Shown: positions 11,650 through 22,478 of the stretch, piece after piece | Numbering within the stretch: the first letter of the stretch is position 1 | Layout: each line of letters begins with the position of its first letter | Assembly: GCA_024516035.1 (NCBI GenBank) | Contig: CM044956.1 | Coordinates: forward strand, 55,395,533-55,459,532 | Length of the DNA: 64,000 nucleotides | Reading direction: 5' to 3' | Source of the DNA: Bactericera cockerelli | Lineage: Eukaryota > Arthropoda > Insecta > Hemiptera > Triozidae | Translations under genes and position numbers: made by a program | Notes under the pieces: generated by a model | Seen by the model: the letters and a program-made list of their open reading frames with translations, nothing else | Databases searched by the model: none | What the model was told of the DNA's origin: nothing

Positions 11650-12300
11650 TATATCCTAAGTATGGTATTTTATTTTACCAAATAATTAATTTATATTAGA
11701 ATTTTGTTCACATATTTTTTATATCATCAATGACCATGTTGGTTTCTCATCGAGATAATTATGCTTTCCATAGTCAATCACTCAGGATAACTAATTTTTT
11801 GAATAAATGACTTGACCATATATTGTAAAGTTATCAGTTGATTTCTTTTTTGTAGATTAAAAACACAACATTTAATTACACAATTTAAAAAAATGTCTTT
11901 TAAAATGCAAGCAAAATACTAGTATCTTACACAAAAAATTTGGATAGGTAATAAAATTGAAGTCAATACCGCCAAGAATCAAATTGTTCTTGAGGCCAAG
12001 AATGCACTGGTATGATGTTTAAGTACCTCTCCTGAGAAAATAGAGATAACTAAACTGGCTGATAGGGTCTCTGGACAGATCCTAGGCCTGGCTTTGGTTT
12101 ACCATGCTGAAAGACTAATCTGTATATTACTTTTTTTACTATACATCAGAGCTCACTACCGAGAGGAAGCGTGCCTCTGATGCTCGAGCTATTGCCCCTT
12201 TGGATGGCCTGTGATATTTTTTGTATCAGGAACTGATGCATATTATATTACTTAAATCTGTATATTACTTAAATTAAATATAATATAATTTGCAACAATA
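11650..12300. other. Non-coding DNA upstream of the minus-strand gene
   Basis: Should contain the promoter of the 11.6-kb gene; no convincing TATA or initiator could be assigned. Confidence 0.35.
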
Positions 12301-12304
12301 AAAA

Positions 12305-12920
12305 AAATATGACTGTGTGCCGTCAGGTTTTAATCGAGTTATTTTGCATTAATATAGAGTCAATAGTATTTTCAACAATATTAAAAAAAGTTTTGGGCGC
12401 GTGTAACTTTGTAAAAATTACAAAAATAATTTCTCGAATAATAATATATTGGATTCCAGGCAATATTACCACAGACTTTGGTTCCTTCAATATCGGATAT
12501 GACTGCGTGCCATCAGATTTTAATCGAGTTTTTTTGCCTTAAAATACGGTCAATAGTATTTGAAACAATTAAAAAAAAAAAAAAAAATAAGCCAGCGTCG
12601 ATGGCATGTTGAATACACCGGTTCCCTTCAGAACACCGAAGTTAAGCGACATCCAGCGAGGTTAAGACTTGGATGGGTGACCATTCAAATTCTAATTCTC
12701 GTGACGCTGGCTTTTCCCGGCCCCACTCAGGCTGGGTGAGGTCAATGTGAGTAGCAGATTTGTGAGTTTCCTGCGAATGGAGGGTAAAACCCCCGTCGTG
12801 ATATGACCATGGCAGTTGAAAGCGACGTTAAACCCCACTAAAAAAAAAAAAAAAAAAAAAAATAGGGCGTGCGTGACTTTGTAAAAATTACAAAATTGAT
12901 TTAAAAAAATATATCGTAAT
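12305..12920. repeat. ~190-bp tandem duplication split by a 5S-headed SINE
   Basis: Unit one begins atgactgtgtgccgtcaggt at 12309; unit two begins atgactgcgtgccatcagat near 12499. Both share ttttaatcgagttttttgc-like text. The second copy is interrupted by the SINE at 12591-12860 and resumes with gggcgtgcgtgactttgt, matching gggcgcgtgtaactttgt in unit one. Confidence 0.75.
12591..12860 (+). repeat. 5S rRNA-derived SINE (family D)
   Basis: The head matches the 5S rRNA internal promoter: caccgaagttaagcgacatc (A-box region) and cttggatgggtgacc (C box), preceded by tgttgaatacaccggttccc. The body is the shared core (ggctgggtgaggtcaatgtg, gcgaatggagggtaaaaccc, gtgatatgaccatggcagtt), then gcgacgttaaa and an A-run. 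A near-identical copy is at 26228-26480; others are at 20116, 18630 (degraded), 54500 (minus) and 62505 (tail only). Confidence 0.9.
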
Positions 12921-13377
12921 AATAGAACGCAAATGACTACTGCTAGTAGTGTGAATTTTTTTTTTTACTCCGCGGGAAAAAATATCTTAGTAAAAAAAAT
13001 CTAGCTCGGTATTAATATCTAGGTATTAATAGCTCGTTGGTAACTTCAGGAACAAGAGTCACAAGATTTTGCCGTACCCTGTAGAAATTTCGATAAAATT
13101 TTCAGCAACGTTGGTAGCTTCAGGGACATTGGCTTTTCTTGTTTTTATTCTCTCTGTTTATGTTGTAGAATTTTCAAATTTTGGCGCTTTTACTTTTTTC
13201 TACCTTAAGCGTATATTACAAAAATATGACACCTCGGTTTGGCGAGCAAAACTCTCGATTTACTGCACTAGCGCTAATTTGACGAAACCTTTTGAAACTA
13301 ACGTTCCCGATCCCCGGTTTCGTGTTTTTCAAGATTGGTAGACCTCGGCCTTAGTGTAATGGGAGCAATCAATGTAA

Positions 13378-13388
13378 ACAAAGCACTA
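13378..13388. repeat. Target-site duplication, left
   Basis: Reads acaaagcacta and is repeated at 16141-16151, flanking the foldback element. One base at the junction is ambiguous, so the duplication is 10 or 11 bp. Confidence 0.85.
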
Positions 13389-14154
13389 GACTGGTTTTAA
13401 AAAATCAATATCGGAATTTTTACAACGCTCAGGCAGAAATGAGTTCGGCTTTTGCAGAAATTGAGATAGACAAAATTTCAAGGCAATCTGAGTACGTTAA
13501 CAGGACCCGCTCTGGCCTCAAAGTTCGAGGTTCAGCTGACATTTTCGACCATAACTCAAGAACAAAAATCATACGAGCTTTAAAGATATATCAAATGTAA
13601 GACCATTTTGTTGGCTTTACTTTTTTGTATAATACTAGTTCCCGAAATCTTAATGGTTACTGACTAAATTAAGAATATGTAGTCGAAAACGGGCCAGGTA
13701 CCCAAAGTAGAGCATCTAAGGCATGATAGGATAATGGGTGAAAATACTTATGATTTATAAAACTTATACATATAAATGTTAGAAGATTAGTTTTGAATGA
13801 TTTTTTGACACATTATGAAGCTATAAATACCCGTTTTTACCTACTTGATAGTTCCTGACAGGTTAAGGCATGGCCAGAAAAACAAAATAATAATACAAAC
13901 ATATTACGTCAAAGTTATTCTCATTTTTTTATTGTAGAAATACAAATATCTAAAATTAAAAGTACAAATAGGTAACATTTCGTAAAAAAAATACAAATTA
14001 AGAAGTAAAACTTAACTTAGTTAGTTGTGAGAGGGGTAGAGAGGGAACTTTTAGAAGAAACAGGATATAGTCTCCTACATTTACTCACAACTTGTGGGAA
14101 AAACTGTTTCTGACATTCCTCTCTAGTTAGTAAGTCGCTGAAGTCACTCATCAA

Positions 14155-14500
14155 CTTAACGCTTCTCTTGGCTGTGTCGTTTACAACTTTAAGGGATTGT
14201 TCAATTTTAAGTGCTTTCTGATACTGAGGCTCACCAGGACAAATTTAGGGGTCTCCCCTCAAAAAGTCAGTTTTTATGACAAATCGACTAAAGAAAAGAA
14301 ATGTTTCGTGAGTAATGAACTCTTTAAGGCCCTCTCTCATAAGCTGGTATGTCTTTTATTCTTACTGTAATGTTGACATTTTTTGTCTCCTCTGTATCAT
14401 CAGAAGAACTGAAAAGCTTTGCAGCCATTCCAGACTTTTCATCATGTGACAAAGTTGGATCGAATAATCCCAAGCCAACAATTTCGGCATTCAAGTACCA
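14155..14500 (-). pseudogene. Gene remnant in the left foldback arm
   Basis: Mirror copy of the coding remnant at 14982-15475. The minus-strand translation includes VVNDTAKRSVKLMSDFSDL-like text, but the frame is broken upstream by a stop in the region around 14250. See the right-arm entry. Confidence 0.55.
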
Positions 14501-14726
14501 CAGGTGATAGACAACTTTGTTTAGTGCTTTCTCTGAACTATGTGTTTTGATACGACAGCATCAAACACAGGTGTAGAGTAAAAGGACCCTGTACATTATT
14601 AGAAAAAATGTTAGAGCGGGACTTGCTCTCCTTAGCATGTCGTCACAATAGATGTTATCTTGAGAAGCGTCTTTGACTGTAAAATTGGTAGTGGAACTGA
14701 ACCTCATCCAGATTATTTATTTGAGA

Positions 14727-14943
14727 GCGCGATGAGCTCAGTGGTTAAGCACCGCTTGCCATGCGGAAGGTCCTGAGTTCGATCGCCCGTGCCGACAAAA
14801 ATTTGTATTCTTAATTTGGTTACAATTGTTTGTAAGGGATACCTTCCGGTGCGCTCGTGTTGACCCAGCACCTAAATGGGAAGTATTGTGTCACTTCTCG
14901 CCCATCAGAGGGGAGGCATACTACAACACAGACCACAAGCGTC
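14727..14943 (+). repeat. tRNA-derived SINE (family F) in the foldback spacer
   Basis: Has A box (gatgagctcagtggttaagc) and B box (gagttcgatcgcc), then caattgtttgtaagggatac and cacctaaatgggaagtattg. Minus-strand copies with the same body lie at 24675-24890 and 18900-19070. Confidence 0.75.
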
Positions 14944-14981
14944 TACAGTAGCTCCTGTTTCATGGTTATCACCTGTGGTAC

Positions 14982-15475
14982 TTGAATGCCGAAACTGTTG
15001 GCTTGGGATTTTCCGATCCAACTTTGTCGCATGATGAAAAGTCTGGAATGGCTGCAAAGCTTTTCAGTTCTTCTGATGATACAGAGGAGACAAAAAATGT
15101 CAACATTACAGTACGAATAAAAGACATACCAGCTTATGTGAGAGGGGGCCTTAAAGAGTTCATTACTCACGAAACATTTCTTTTCTTCAGACCCCTAAAT
15201 TTGTCATGGTGAGCCTCAGTATCAGAAAGCACTCAAAATTGTACAATCCCTTAAAGTTGTAAACGACACAGCCAAGAGAGGCGTTAAAATTGTACAATCC
15301 CTCAAAGTTGTAAACGACACAGCCAAGAGAGGCGTTAAGTTGATGAGTGACTTCAGCGACTTACTAACTAGAGAGGAATGTCAGAAACAGTTTTTCCCAC
15401 AAGTTGTGAGTAAATGTAGGAGACTATATCCTGTTTCTTCTAAAAGTTCCCTCTCTACCCCTCTCACAACTAACT
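14982..15475 (+). pseudogene. Gene remnant in the right foldback arm
   Basis: Reading plus, 14982-15212 encodes FSDPTLSHDEKSGMAAKLFS and then RIKDIPAYVRGGLKEFITHE before a stop. A second open piece downstream reads VVNDTAKRGVKLMSDFSDLL and ends with the Gln-Lys-Gln-Phe-Phe-Pro-Gln block and a stop near 15475. A conserved NDTAxRG...QKQ block is, from memory, characteristic of a multicopy arthropod protein family linked to transposons; I could not check this. The remnant suggests that the arms derive from the 3' end of an autonomous element. Confidence 0.5.
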
Positions 15476-16151
15476 AAGTTAAGTTTTACTTCTTAATTTG
15501 TATTTTTTTTACGAAATGTTACCTATTTGTACTTTTAATTTTAGATATTTGTATTTCTACAATAAAAAAATGAGAATAACTTTGACGTAATATGTTTGTA
15601 TTATTATTTTGTTTTTCTGGCCATGCCTTAACCTGTCAGGAACTATCAAGTAGGTAAAAACGGGTATTTATAGCTTCATAATGTGTCAAAAAATCATTCA
15701 AAACTAATCTTCTAACATTTATATGTATAAGTTTTATAAATCATAAGTATTTTCACCCATTATCCTATCATGCCTTAGATGCTCTACTTTGGGTACCTGG
15801 CCCGTTTTCGACTACATATTCTTAATTTAGTCAGTAACCATTAAGATTTCGGGAACTAGTATTATTCAACAAAGTAAAGCCAACAAAATGGTCTTTCATT
15901 TGATATATCTTTAAAGCTCGTATGATTTTTCGTTCTCGAGTTATGGCCGAAAATGTCAGCTCAACCTCGGAAATTTGGCAAATTTTCAAACTTTGAGGCC
16001 AGAGCGGGTCCTGTTAACGTACTCAGATTGCCTTGAAATTTTGTCTATCTCAATTTCTGCAAAAGCCGAACTAATTTCTGCCTGAGCGTTGTAAAAATTC
16101 TGACATTTTTTTTCTTACCTCTATGAGATAAAACCAGTCTACAAAGCACTA

Positions 16152-16560
16152 AGGTACTATACTTTTCCTTCAGAAAAACTTCCTCGAATTTTCGTGACAT
16201 TGAAAAAGAGTACATTCAGAGAGGAAAAAAAATCTGTATGAGTTTCAGAAAGAAGTACAAAAATAAAGAAAAAATATGGTTCCTGTGTTTGTGTTTAGTA
16301 AGTGAAAAAAGAATCACTTATTCCAAAGCTCAAAATAGCGAAACTTTCCTTTCACCAAACTTTTCTTCGCTACCATAACTACTACTACAAATACTAATGT
16401 AATACATCTTCTTGCCTATGTCCTATACGAGCTCCTGATAATAATAATGGAAGAATTTGTTGCCTGAAATCCAAATGACATAAGCTTTGGAGTGGTTGAA
16501 AAGCGGTTTGATAGGGGAGAAAAGTGGCTAACGGATTGGAAAAGGACAGCGGGGGAGGTG
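16152..16560. other. Non-coding DNA
   Basis: No exon or recognised element. Confidence 0.4.
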
Positions 16561-16800
16561 GTGGGAGAGAAAGAGAGAGAAAGAAAACCTTACTCAAAGA
16601 AAGTAAAAAGTTTTTATGGCAAAACTTTCTCACAAGTACAAATGAAAGAGAAGTATGGTGAGAAAGAGAATGAAGGAGAAAAAGAGTGATGGAGAAAGGT
16701 GAGCGAGAGAGAGATATGGAGAGAAATAAAAGAGAGAGAGATAGAGAGCGATAAAAAAAATAAGAGTGAGAGTGAAAGATATATGAGGAAGGAAAGATAG
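16560..16800. repeat. GA-rich low-complexity tract
   Basis: Imperfect (GAGA)n purine-rich tract; apparent reading frames on either strand are compositional. Confidence 0.85.
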
Positions 16801-16890
16801 GATAATTAAAATGATGATGCCATAGATAAGTAAATGAGAGAAAAAATAGCGTAGCCATTTACACCATCCTTGACCAAGTTTATGATCTAA

Positions 16891-17017
16891 GGGGAAATTA
16901 ATAGACAAATTACTTATCAAAAGTCATTGCTAACCGTGGGTTTCCCTATCTTTCAAAGTACGCAATCCCTGACTTAGCGCCACAGAGGTATTACAGAAAC
17001 GTCTATTAATTCCGCCC
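16891..17017. mobile_element. 127-bp MITE with TAA target duplication
   Basis: Ends ggggaaattaatagac / gtctattaattccgccc are near-complementary and flanked by TAA on both sides (16888-16890, 17018-17020). The internal text gtcattgctaaccgtgggtt and cgcaatccctgacttagcgc recurs at 26096-26215 and 40320-40580, giving a small family with TIR gggcgaaattaatagac. A 3-bp TAA duplication fits PIF/Harbinger-type MITEs. Confidence 0.75.
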
Positions 17018-17049
17018 TAAGTCTATCACTATTTTATGTCGAAGTCTAT

Positions 17050-17192
17050 GTATCTATCTAGCTTGATCGAAAAGGCGTCGGACTTGTAACCTTGAGGTGG
17101 GTGGTTCAAGTCCCGGTTTCAGCGTACTCGTATGTTTTGTAGAGGGAGTTTGAGTAGTTGTGACATCACGAAAGTAATTAACACAAATATGA
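17050..17192 (+). repeat. tRNA-derived SINE, family A
   Basis: Contains gcttgatcgaaaaggcgtcg, cggacttgtaaccttgag and gtggttcaagtcccggtttc, then gagtttgagtagttgtgaca. Confidence 0.75.
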
Positions 17193-17370
17193 TAACTTTA
17201 AACTTTTTTATGTCTATCTTTCTTCTACTTTCACTTGCTTTACTTCCATTGCTCTTTACCATTAAGGAAATCTTGCCAAGTTGTATTTACATAGATATGT
17301 ACTGAGCGAGATATTTTGGTTCTCAAGTCTTTTCCTATGAGTCTTTTTTTCTTTTCAAAACTGTCCTATT

Positions 17371-17649
17371 TCTCTCTCTATCTCTATCTCTATCTCTATC
17401 TCTTCTATCTCTATCTCTATCTCATCTCTATCTCTATCTCTATCTCTATCTCTATCTCTATCTCTATCTCTATCTCTATCTCTATCTCTATCTCTATCTC
17501 TATCTCTATCTCTATCTCTATCTCTATCTCTATCTCTATCTCTATCTCTATCTCTATCTCTATCTCCTATCTCTATCTCTATCTCTATCTCTTCTCTCTT
17601 CTCTTCTCTCTCTCTCTCTCTCTTCCTCTCTCTCTGTCTCTCTCTCCTG

Positions 17650-17689
<40 letters not shown>

Positions 17690-17764
17690 GTCTCTCTCTC
17701 TCTTTTCTCTCTCTCTCTCTGTCTCTTTCTCTCTCTCTCTCTCTCCCTCCCTCCCTCCCTCCCT
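17371..17764. repeat. (TCTATC)n then (TC)n microsatellite
   Basis: About 230 bases of TCTATC hexamers followed by CT repeats and a (CCCT)n end. Low-complexity frames across it are not genes. Confidence 0.95.
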
Positions 17765-17859
17765 TAGAAAATTGTACAATTTTTCTCTCCTTTCATTAGC
17801 TTCCTATTTTGCGGTCCTATACAAAAATACATGTCCCGTGATATCACAAAGGAGTCTAT

Positions 17860-18620
17860 AATAATAATAATTTTGCGCTGAAGTGCGCACGCGCAGGGAG
17901 CTGTGCTTGGTCCACTGCTGGTGAAAATGTCGTGTCTGCCTCTAAGATATTATTCTAAGGGGGTGAGGGGCTCCTAGTAAATGTGACCCGTGGGAAAGCT
18001 CCCTGAGTTTTGGGTGGAAAACCATCCGCCTTATTAGGAAAAGAAATATTCCTTACTCCCAATTTTCTTAAAATTGTGAAGAATACTCGTATACCATGTG
18101 AATCAATCACGAAGAACTATTTCCCCATTATAAATTGGCAGTGATTTTTTTTTTTTTTTTTTTTTTTTTGGAAGTCCTCTCACTATGATACCAAAGCGTA
18201 CCTATTTATAGAAATACATTTTCGTTCACAGTGTATTTCTATAAATACGCCGTCAGAACTTTTGGCCATTATAAATTGGCAGGTCATCAAAATTGGCAAG
18301 AATATACAATGTGAACCAATCACGATGAACTATTTTTCCCATTATAAATTGGCAGTGTATTTTTTTTTTTTTTTTTTGGGAGTCCTCACTATGATACCAT
18401 TTATAGAAATACACTGTCGTTCACTGTCATATTGAAAACAAGACGTTATAGGGCACGTTTCTTTGCTTAACCTGAGTTATCATCATAATTATTGTCATCA
18501 TATTTCGTTCTCTCTTCATTTTTTCGTTACAAGATACCATCTCCTTATATTCGTTGGAGGTTGGTTGTCCAGTTTTCAAGATGGAAGAAATATTGGCAAA
18601 TAGTCCAGTCAAACTAGAAA
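17860..18620. other. Non-coding DNA with a ~220-bp direct duplication
   Basis: The block from about 18075 (caatcacgaagaactatt, cattataaattggcagtg, T-run, gaagtcctctcactatgata, tatagaaatacatt) is repeated from about 18300. Shorter relatives occur near 39470 (reversed) and 53010, so it is a dispersed repeat. Confidence 0.65.
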
Positions 18621-18629
18621 TATAAAAGA

Positions 18630-18765
18630 CATTCGTCAGGAGAGGTAGGATTTGGATGAGTGACAATTCCAATTCAAACCCTTGTAATGCTGACAATTTC
18701 TGGCCCCCTTCAGGCCGGGTGAGGTAAATTTGAGTTGCTGGTTTGTGAGTTTCAAGGGGAAAGGT
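18630..18765 (+). repeat. Degraded 5S-headed SINE
   Basis: Retains taggatttggatgagtgaca (5S C-box region) and ggccgggtgaggtaaatttg plus tttgtgagtttc of the shared core. Confidence 0.65.
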
Positions 18766-18899
18766 TAAAAAAAAAAATCATCTGTACCCTTCGTTTTAAT
18801 ACCTATTATATTTTTGTTTTTTCCCCCTATTGAATGTACCTACCTATTTTATTATTTTTCAAGGTGAGTTTTTCGTATCTTTTCTGATTTCGTAGCAAT

Positions 18900-19075
18900 G
18901 AAACAATAGCTACTTGCTTGTGGTCTGTACTGTAAATTGCTCGTATCGTAGTATCTCCCATCTGATGGACAAGACAATACTTCCACAATAGTTACAAAAT
19001 ATTTCCCATCAATTAATTGTACCAAAATTTTGAATACATTTTTTTTTTTTTTTTTTTTTTGATCCGAACCCTTAG
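18900..19075 (-). repeat. SINE family F remnant, minus
   Basis: Shares with the 24675-24890 copy the order caatgaaacaatagctac, tctgtgg/tctgatgg-type text and a terminal T-run followed by gatccgaaccc. Confidence 0.55.
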
Positions 19076-19180
19076 TACACTTGCATATTACTGTTTCTCG
19101 TAATTTTTAATTTTTCTTTCCTTGAGTTGCGTTGGAGCATTGAAGGGCAAAATTCAATGGCTCTTAAAAACATTTTTCAG

Positions 19181-19272
19181 ATTATTTTTTTCGGAGATTT
19201 TTTTGGGTGATTTTGACTGGACTAAAGAGATATTGGCAAACTACGTGAAAAAGTGTGGGGAAATATATCATA
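19181..19272 (+). CDS. Possible upstream exon of the 23.7-35.6 kb gene
   Basis: A good acceptor (acatttttcag, AG at 19179-19180) is followed by an open frame encoding IFLGDFDWTKEILANYVKKC. A GT at 19273 would end the exon in phase 1, matching what the exon at 23701 needs. Amino-acid composition looks like real coding sequence (Trp, Asp, Tyr, Cys). The donor (CATA|GTGAAC) is weak, although the third confirmed exon of the gene uses a similar CATA|GT. A chance open frame remains possible. Confidence 0.35.
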
Positions 19273-19369
19273 GTGAACCCGAGGGATTTTTGTCTCTCTG
19301 CCTCGTTTTAGTTTTCCTCCATTTTTCATTTTTTCTCTTCAATCCTTTTTTTATCTCTCTCGTTTATTG

Positions 19370-19610
19370 GAGAGAGACAATGAAATAGAGAAAGAGAGAG
19401 GCAGGATTTAGAGAGACAGAGATTTAAGGAGAGTAGATAAAAAGAGAGAGAGAGAAGAGAAAGAGAGAGACAGAGAGAGAGAGAGAGGGAGAGAGGAGAA
19501 GAGAGAAACAGGATTTTAGAGACAGAGAGTTAAGTTGACAGGGTTTTAGAGAGATAGAGAGAGAGAAAAGAGAGAAAGACAGAAGGGATGTGAGACAGAG
19601 GAACAGAAAT
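19370..19610. repeat. GA-rich low-complexity tract
   Basis: Purine-rich gagaga repeats. A short inverted pair (ccctagtttcctagacac / gtctaggaaactagggt) lies just after it at 19615-19665. Confidence 0.85.
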
Positions 19611-19669
19611 TAGACCCTAGTTTCCTAGACACAGCTGGACTATGTCTAGGAAACTAGGGTCTAGTACTA

Positions 19670-20115
19670 GGGTCCTCGTTGTGACCGCCAACATACGTCC
19701 AAAGACGATCCCTACAGCTCAACTGAGTGTCTCAGCAAACCTCATTTCAGACGACTAGCAAACACCCCGCCCATACTAGCTTACATCGGCAGGTGTGTAA
19801 CTGTTGTACGTTGTTCTATGAGTCGTCTGCGTGTTGTGGGATCGTATCGCAATAATTGGACGACACGACATGTTGTGTTTCTATGCGATCATACAATACA
19901 TGCTGTTTAAGTTTTCGAATTATAAGTTACAAAAACAATAGCTCAGCATTTTCATTACATCAGTCCGGAATAATACAGATGTATTTAAAAAAAAAAAAGA
20001 AACATGGAAACTGCGCTTGGTATTTTTTTTTTTTTGGTTTAAAGTCAATTTGCAACTGCATGGTACACGACCCTCCATTCACAGGAAACTTACAAACCTG
20101 CTACCCTCACTGAAT
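19670..20115. other. Intronic or intergenic DNA
   Basis: No exon identified. Confidence 0.35.
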
Positions 20116-20337
20116 ATGCCATCGTCGATGGCGCGTTGAAAGCACGGGTTCTCGTAGGATCATTGAAGTTTAGCAACGTCCAGCGATGTGAAGACTTGGT
20201 GATGCTGGCATTGCGGCCCAACCCAAACTGGGTAAGGTTAATTGGGGTAGCAGACTTGTGAGTTTCCTACGAATGGAGGGTAACACCTCCCTTGTGATAT
20301 GACCATATTGACCATGCAGTTGAGAGCGACGACTCAG

Positions 20338-20372
<35 letters not shown>
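20116..20372 (+). repeat. 5S-headed SINE, diverged copy
   Basis: Contains gccatcgtcgatggcgcgtt, gaagtttagcaacgtccagc, then ggtaaggttaattggggtag and gagtttcctacgaatggagg, ending in a 30-base A-run. Confidence 0.8.
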
Positions 20373-20374
<2 letters not shown>

Positions 20375-21165
20375 ACTTGAATATCCTATTATTTTATTTA
20401 CACAGTTCAATCTGGATGTTATAAGAGAACTATTTCCAGATCCAATTTACCTCTCTTTTAGGCGAAATAACCTTTTCACAAGAGAAACCTGGACACAAGA
20501 GCGGAAAATTCCGGTCCCTTGAGTTTTCCTACATCCATGCTTGACTGTATGTACAGTCATGAACTATTACATAAATTACAGTAATGACTACTAATGGAAA
20601 CTTTCTGGCCACATGTTACAGTTAATTGCTTTTGACAACTTATGTCCCCATGACTAATGTCACTAATGAGCCATGCTCATGCTGAATTTTCTATAAAACC
20701 AGACGGCTGCTAGGAACATATTTTGCTTCTTGCAAATTTGCTGGCATTAGTGAATTTGCAGACGGTTAGCCATTGTTTATTTGTTTTTTTTTTCTGTCTA
20801 AAAAGATCGGTCTGTAGATTCTTGTTCTCTTTCTACGTCTTTTCCCACTCAAGTGGGCTTCACATTTCTTGACAGTATTTTCCAATCTATAGAATAAAGC
20901 TTTTTTTATTTTTTTTCTTTCATTTATTATTTTTGAACAGGACTAACTAACTCGATTTTGCTGATCGTCGTGCCCCTACAGTGCTTCTCTTAGACTCTGA
21001 AATAGGACCTTGAGTCCCATTTTATCAAGAGGCATTTGAAAGGCGACCATGGTTCTCTATCGGTCAGTTACTGTCGTGAGCTTAATGTTCTGTATGGGTG
21101 AGTCCTTTTTTAAAAAGTAATTGTGCCCCGGAACCTTTTTCTCATTACTGCAGGGCAGTTTACCT
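20375..21165. other. Non-coding DNA
   Basis: Nothing supportable seen. Confidence 0.35.
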
Positions 21166-21169
21166 TTAC

Positions 21170-21265
21170 TCGAATTTTTCGCTCCGTCCGAGATTCGAAC
21201 CCACAATCTCCGGTTCTGTAAATAATGCTCTTCACCACTAAGCCATGCGTGAGTCTTGAACAAAT
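21170..21265 (-). repeat. tRNA-like SINE head, minus
   Basis: Minus strand carries a B-box arm (gattcgaa) and an A-box arm (gcttagtggtgaag) at tRNA-like spacing. Confidence 0.6.
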
Positions 21266-21269
21266 TGCC

Positions 21270-22470
21270 AGTTTCCGAGCAGTCTATTTTTGTGTGCGTG
21301 TGTGTTTTTTGCTTGAAGTCCCTTTTAACATCCATATTTGTAGGTCATTCGAAACGGGGGTTTTATCCTCCTTTTGGTAAAAACCCATCAGTTAACACAT
21401 AAAAATAACCGAGCCTGGGTTTGACAGGATAGTTTATTGGACCGAGAATAGCCACCGGCGCGGCGTACCAGGGTTTTTTTTAGATGTATTTTTTGTAGAT
21501 GACTTTTTTGATATTTTTTTATCTTCCACTAAAAAGTACTTTTATTATACTTTGGTAAATTATTTTTTACAATCTATAAAAAAAACTGCGTAAAAAAAAA
21601 ACTAAGATGAATCAGGTTTTGTATCTGTTTGTTGATTTCATATCGTGCCACGTTGCAACGTGGCAATATCGAAAATCTCCAGACAGACCATAAGCTACTT
21701 TACCTACATTTGTAGTTTTGTTACATGTTACACATGACATGGAAAAGTTATTTCATTTCAAATGTACCTAATAATATCGAATGCTGCTTTGTTACCTTCG
21801 AATTTTCACCTCTTTGAAATGCTTCTGTCTCAGGAAAGAATAAATATATCGTTTTACTTATGCTGCCCGACCCAGACGAATGAGTTCCAGCTAATATAAA
21901 TTTAAAAACAAAAAAATCACAACACTCAAAGAAAAAAATACATCAGAATATAACTCACAACATCTAAATATTATATTATATCAGCAATTAAAAAAAATTA
22001 GTTCAAATTGGTGATTTTAAATTACAATTCTGAAAAAATTTATCAGAATTTTCCGAAATTTTCTAAAATTAACTCACTCTCTCAGGATAAATTAGAAGAG
22101 AAAAAAATCGAAATTAACCTTCAAAATGACTTTATTCTCAAAAAAATCAAAATCTCTTATCGTTATAAGCAGAAAAACAAAAAGAAAAAATGAAAAAAAT
22201 AGACCGATTTTCATGAAATTCTTTCAGATGCGTCCTGATAAGTCTGATAACGCTTTCTTGCATCTACCTGTCAATTTGCTCTACGACTTACCGTTCTCTA
22301 GACATCGCTCTACGACTTACATACATACGAACAGACATTTTCACAAGACTCAATTTTTTGGAAGCAGGAGTGTCTAAGTCCAAATTATGAAACAGGATTA
22401 GATTATTATAATACTGTTTTCCCCTAACACGTAACACGTCCTCTAGTGCGCATTTATAACAGGAAGAACT
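21270..22470. other. Non-coding DNA with degraded repeats
   Basis: The segment 22130-22375 has the tcatgaaattctttcagatg, ttctctagacatcgc and catacgaacagac style of insect repeat 3' ends. A motif aaattatgaaacagga at 22382 resembles the TIR of the MITE at 53908. Confidence 0.4.
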
Positions 22471-22478
22471 CTTATAAT

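Larger units (their letters stand above)
13388..16140. mobile_element. 2.75-kb foldback transposon with ~1.1-kb inverted arms
   Basis: The ends agactggttt / aaaccagtct are exact complements, and the arms (13388-~14510 and ~14965-16140) remain complementary apart from a few indels. A 10-11 bp duplication of acaaagcact flanks the element. Long terminal inverted repeats plus a 9-11 bp duplication are typical of Mutator-like or Foldback elements; no transposase is present, so class assignment is by inference. Each arm carries the same gene remnant, pointing toward its own end. The right arm alone has an extra ~51-bp tandem duplication (15234-15334) not present in the left arm, so the arms have diverged independently. 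The spacer holds a SINE at 14727-14943. Confidence 0.85.

Noticed and set aside
12591..12710. Genuine 5S rRNA gene
   Set aside because: The 5S similarity is partial, the rest is SINE core with an A-rich end, and no T-run terminator ends the 5S part.
16394..16920. Minus-strand frames rich in Ser/Leu/Phe
   Set aside because: Compositional by-product of the GA-rich tract; no splice sites or start context.
17316..17861. Long Ser/Ile/Leu-repeat reading frame
   Set aside because: It is the translation of the TCTATC/TC microsatellite.
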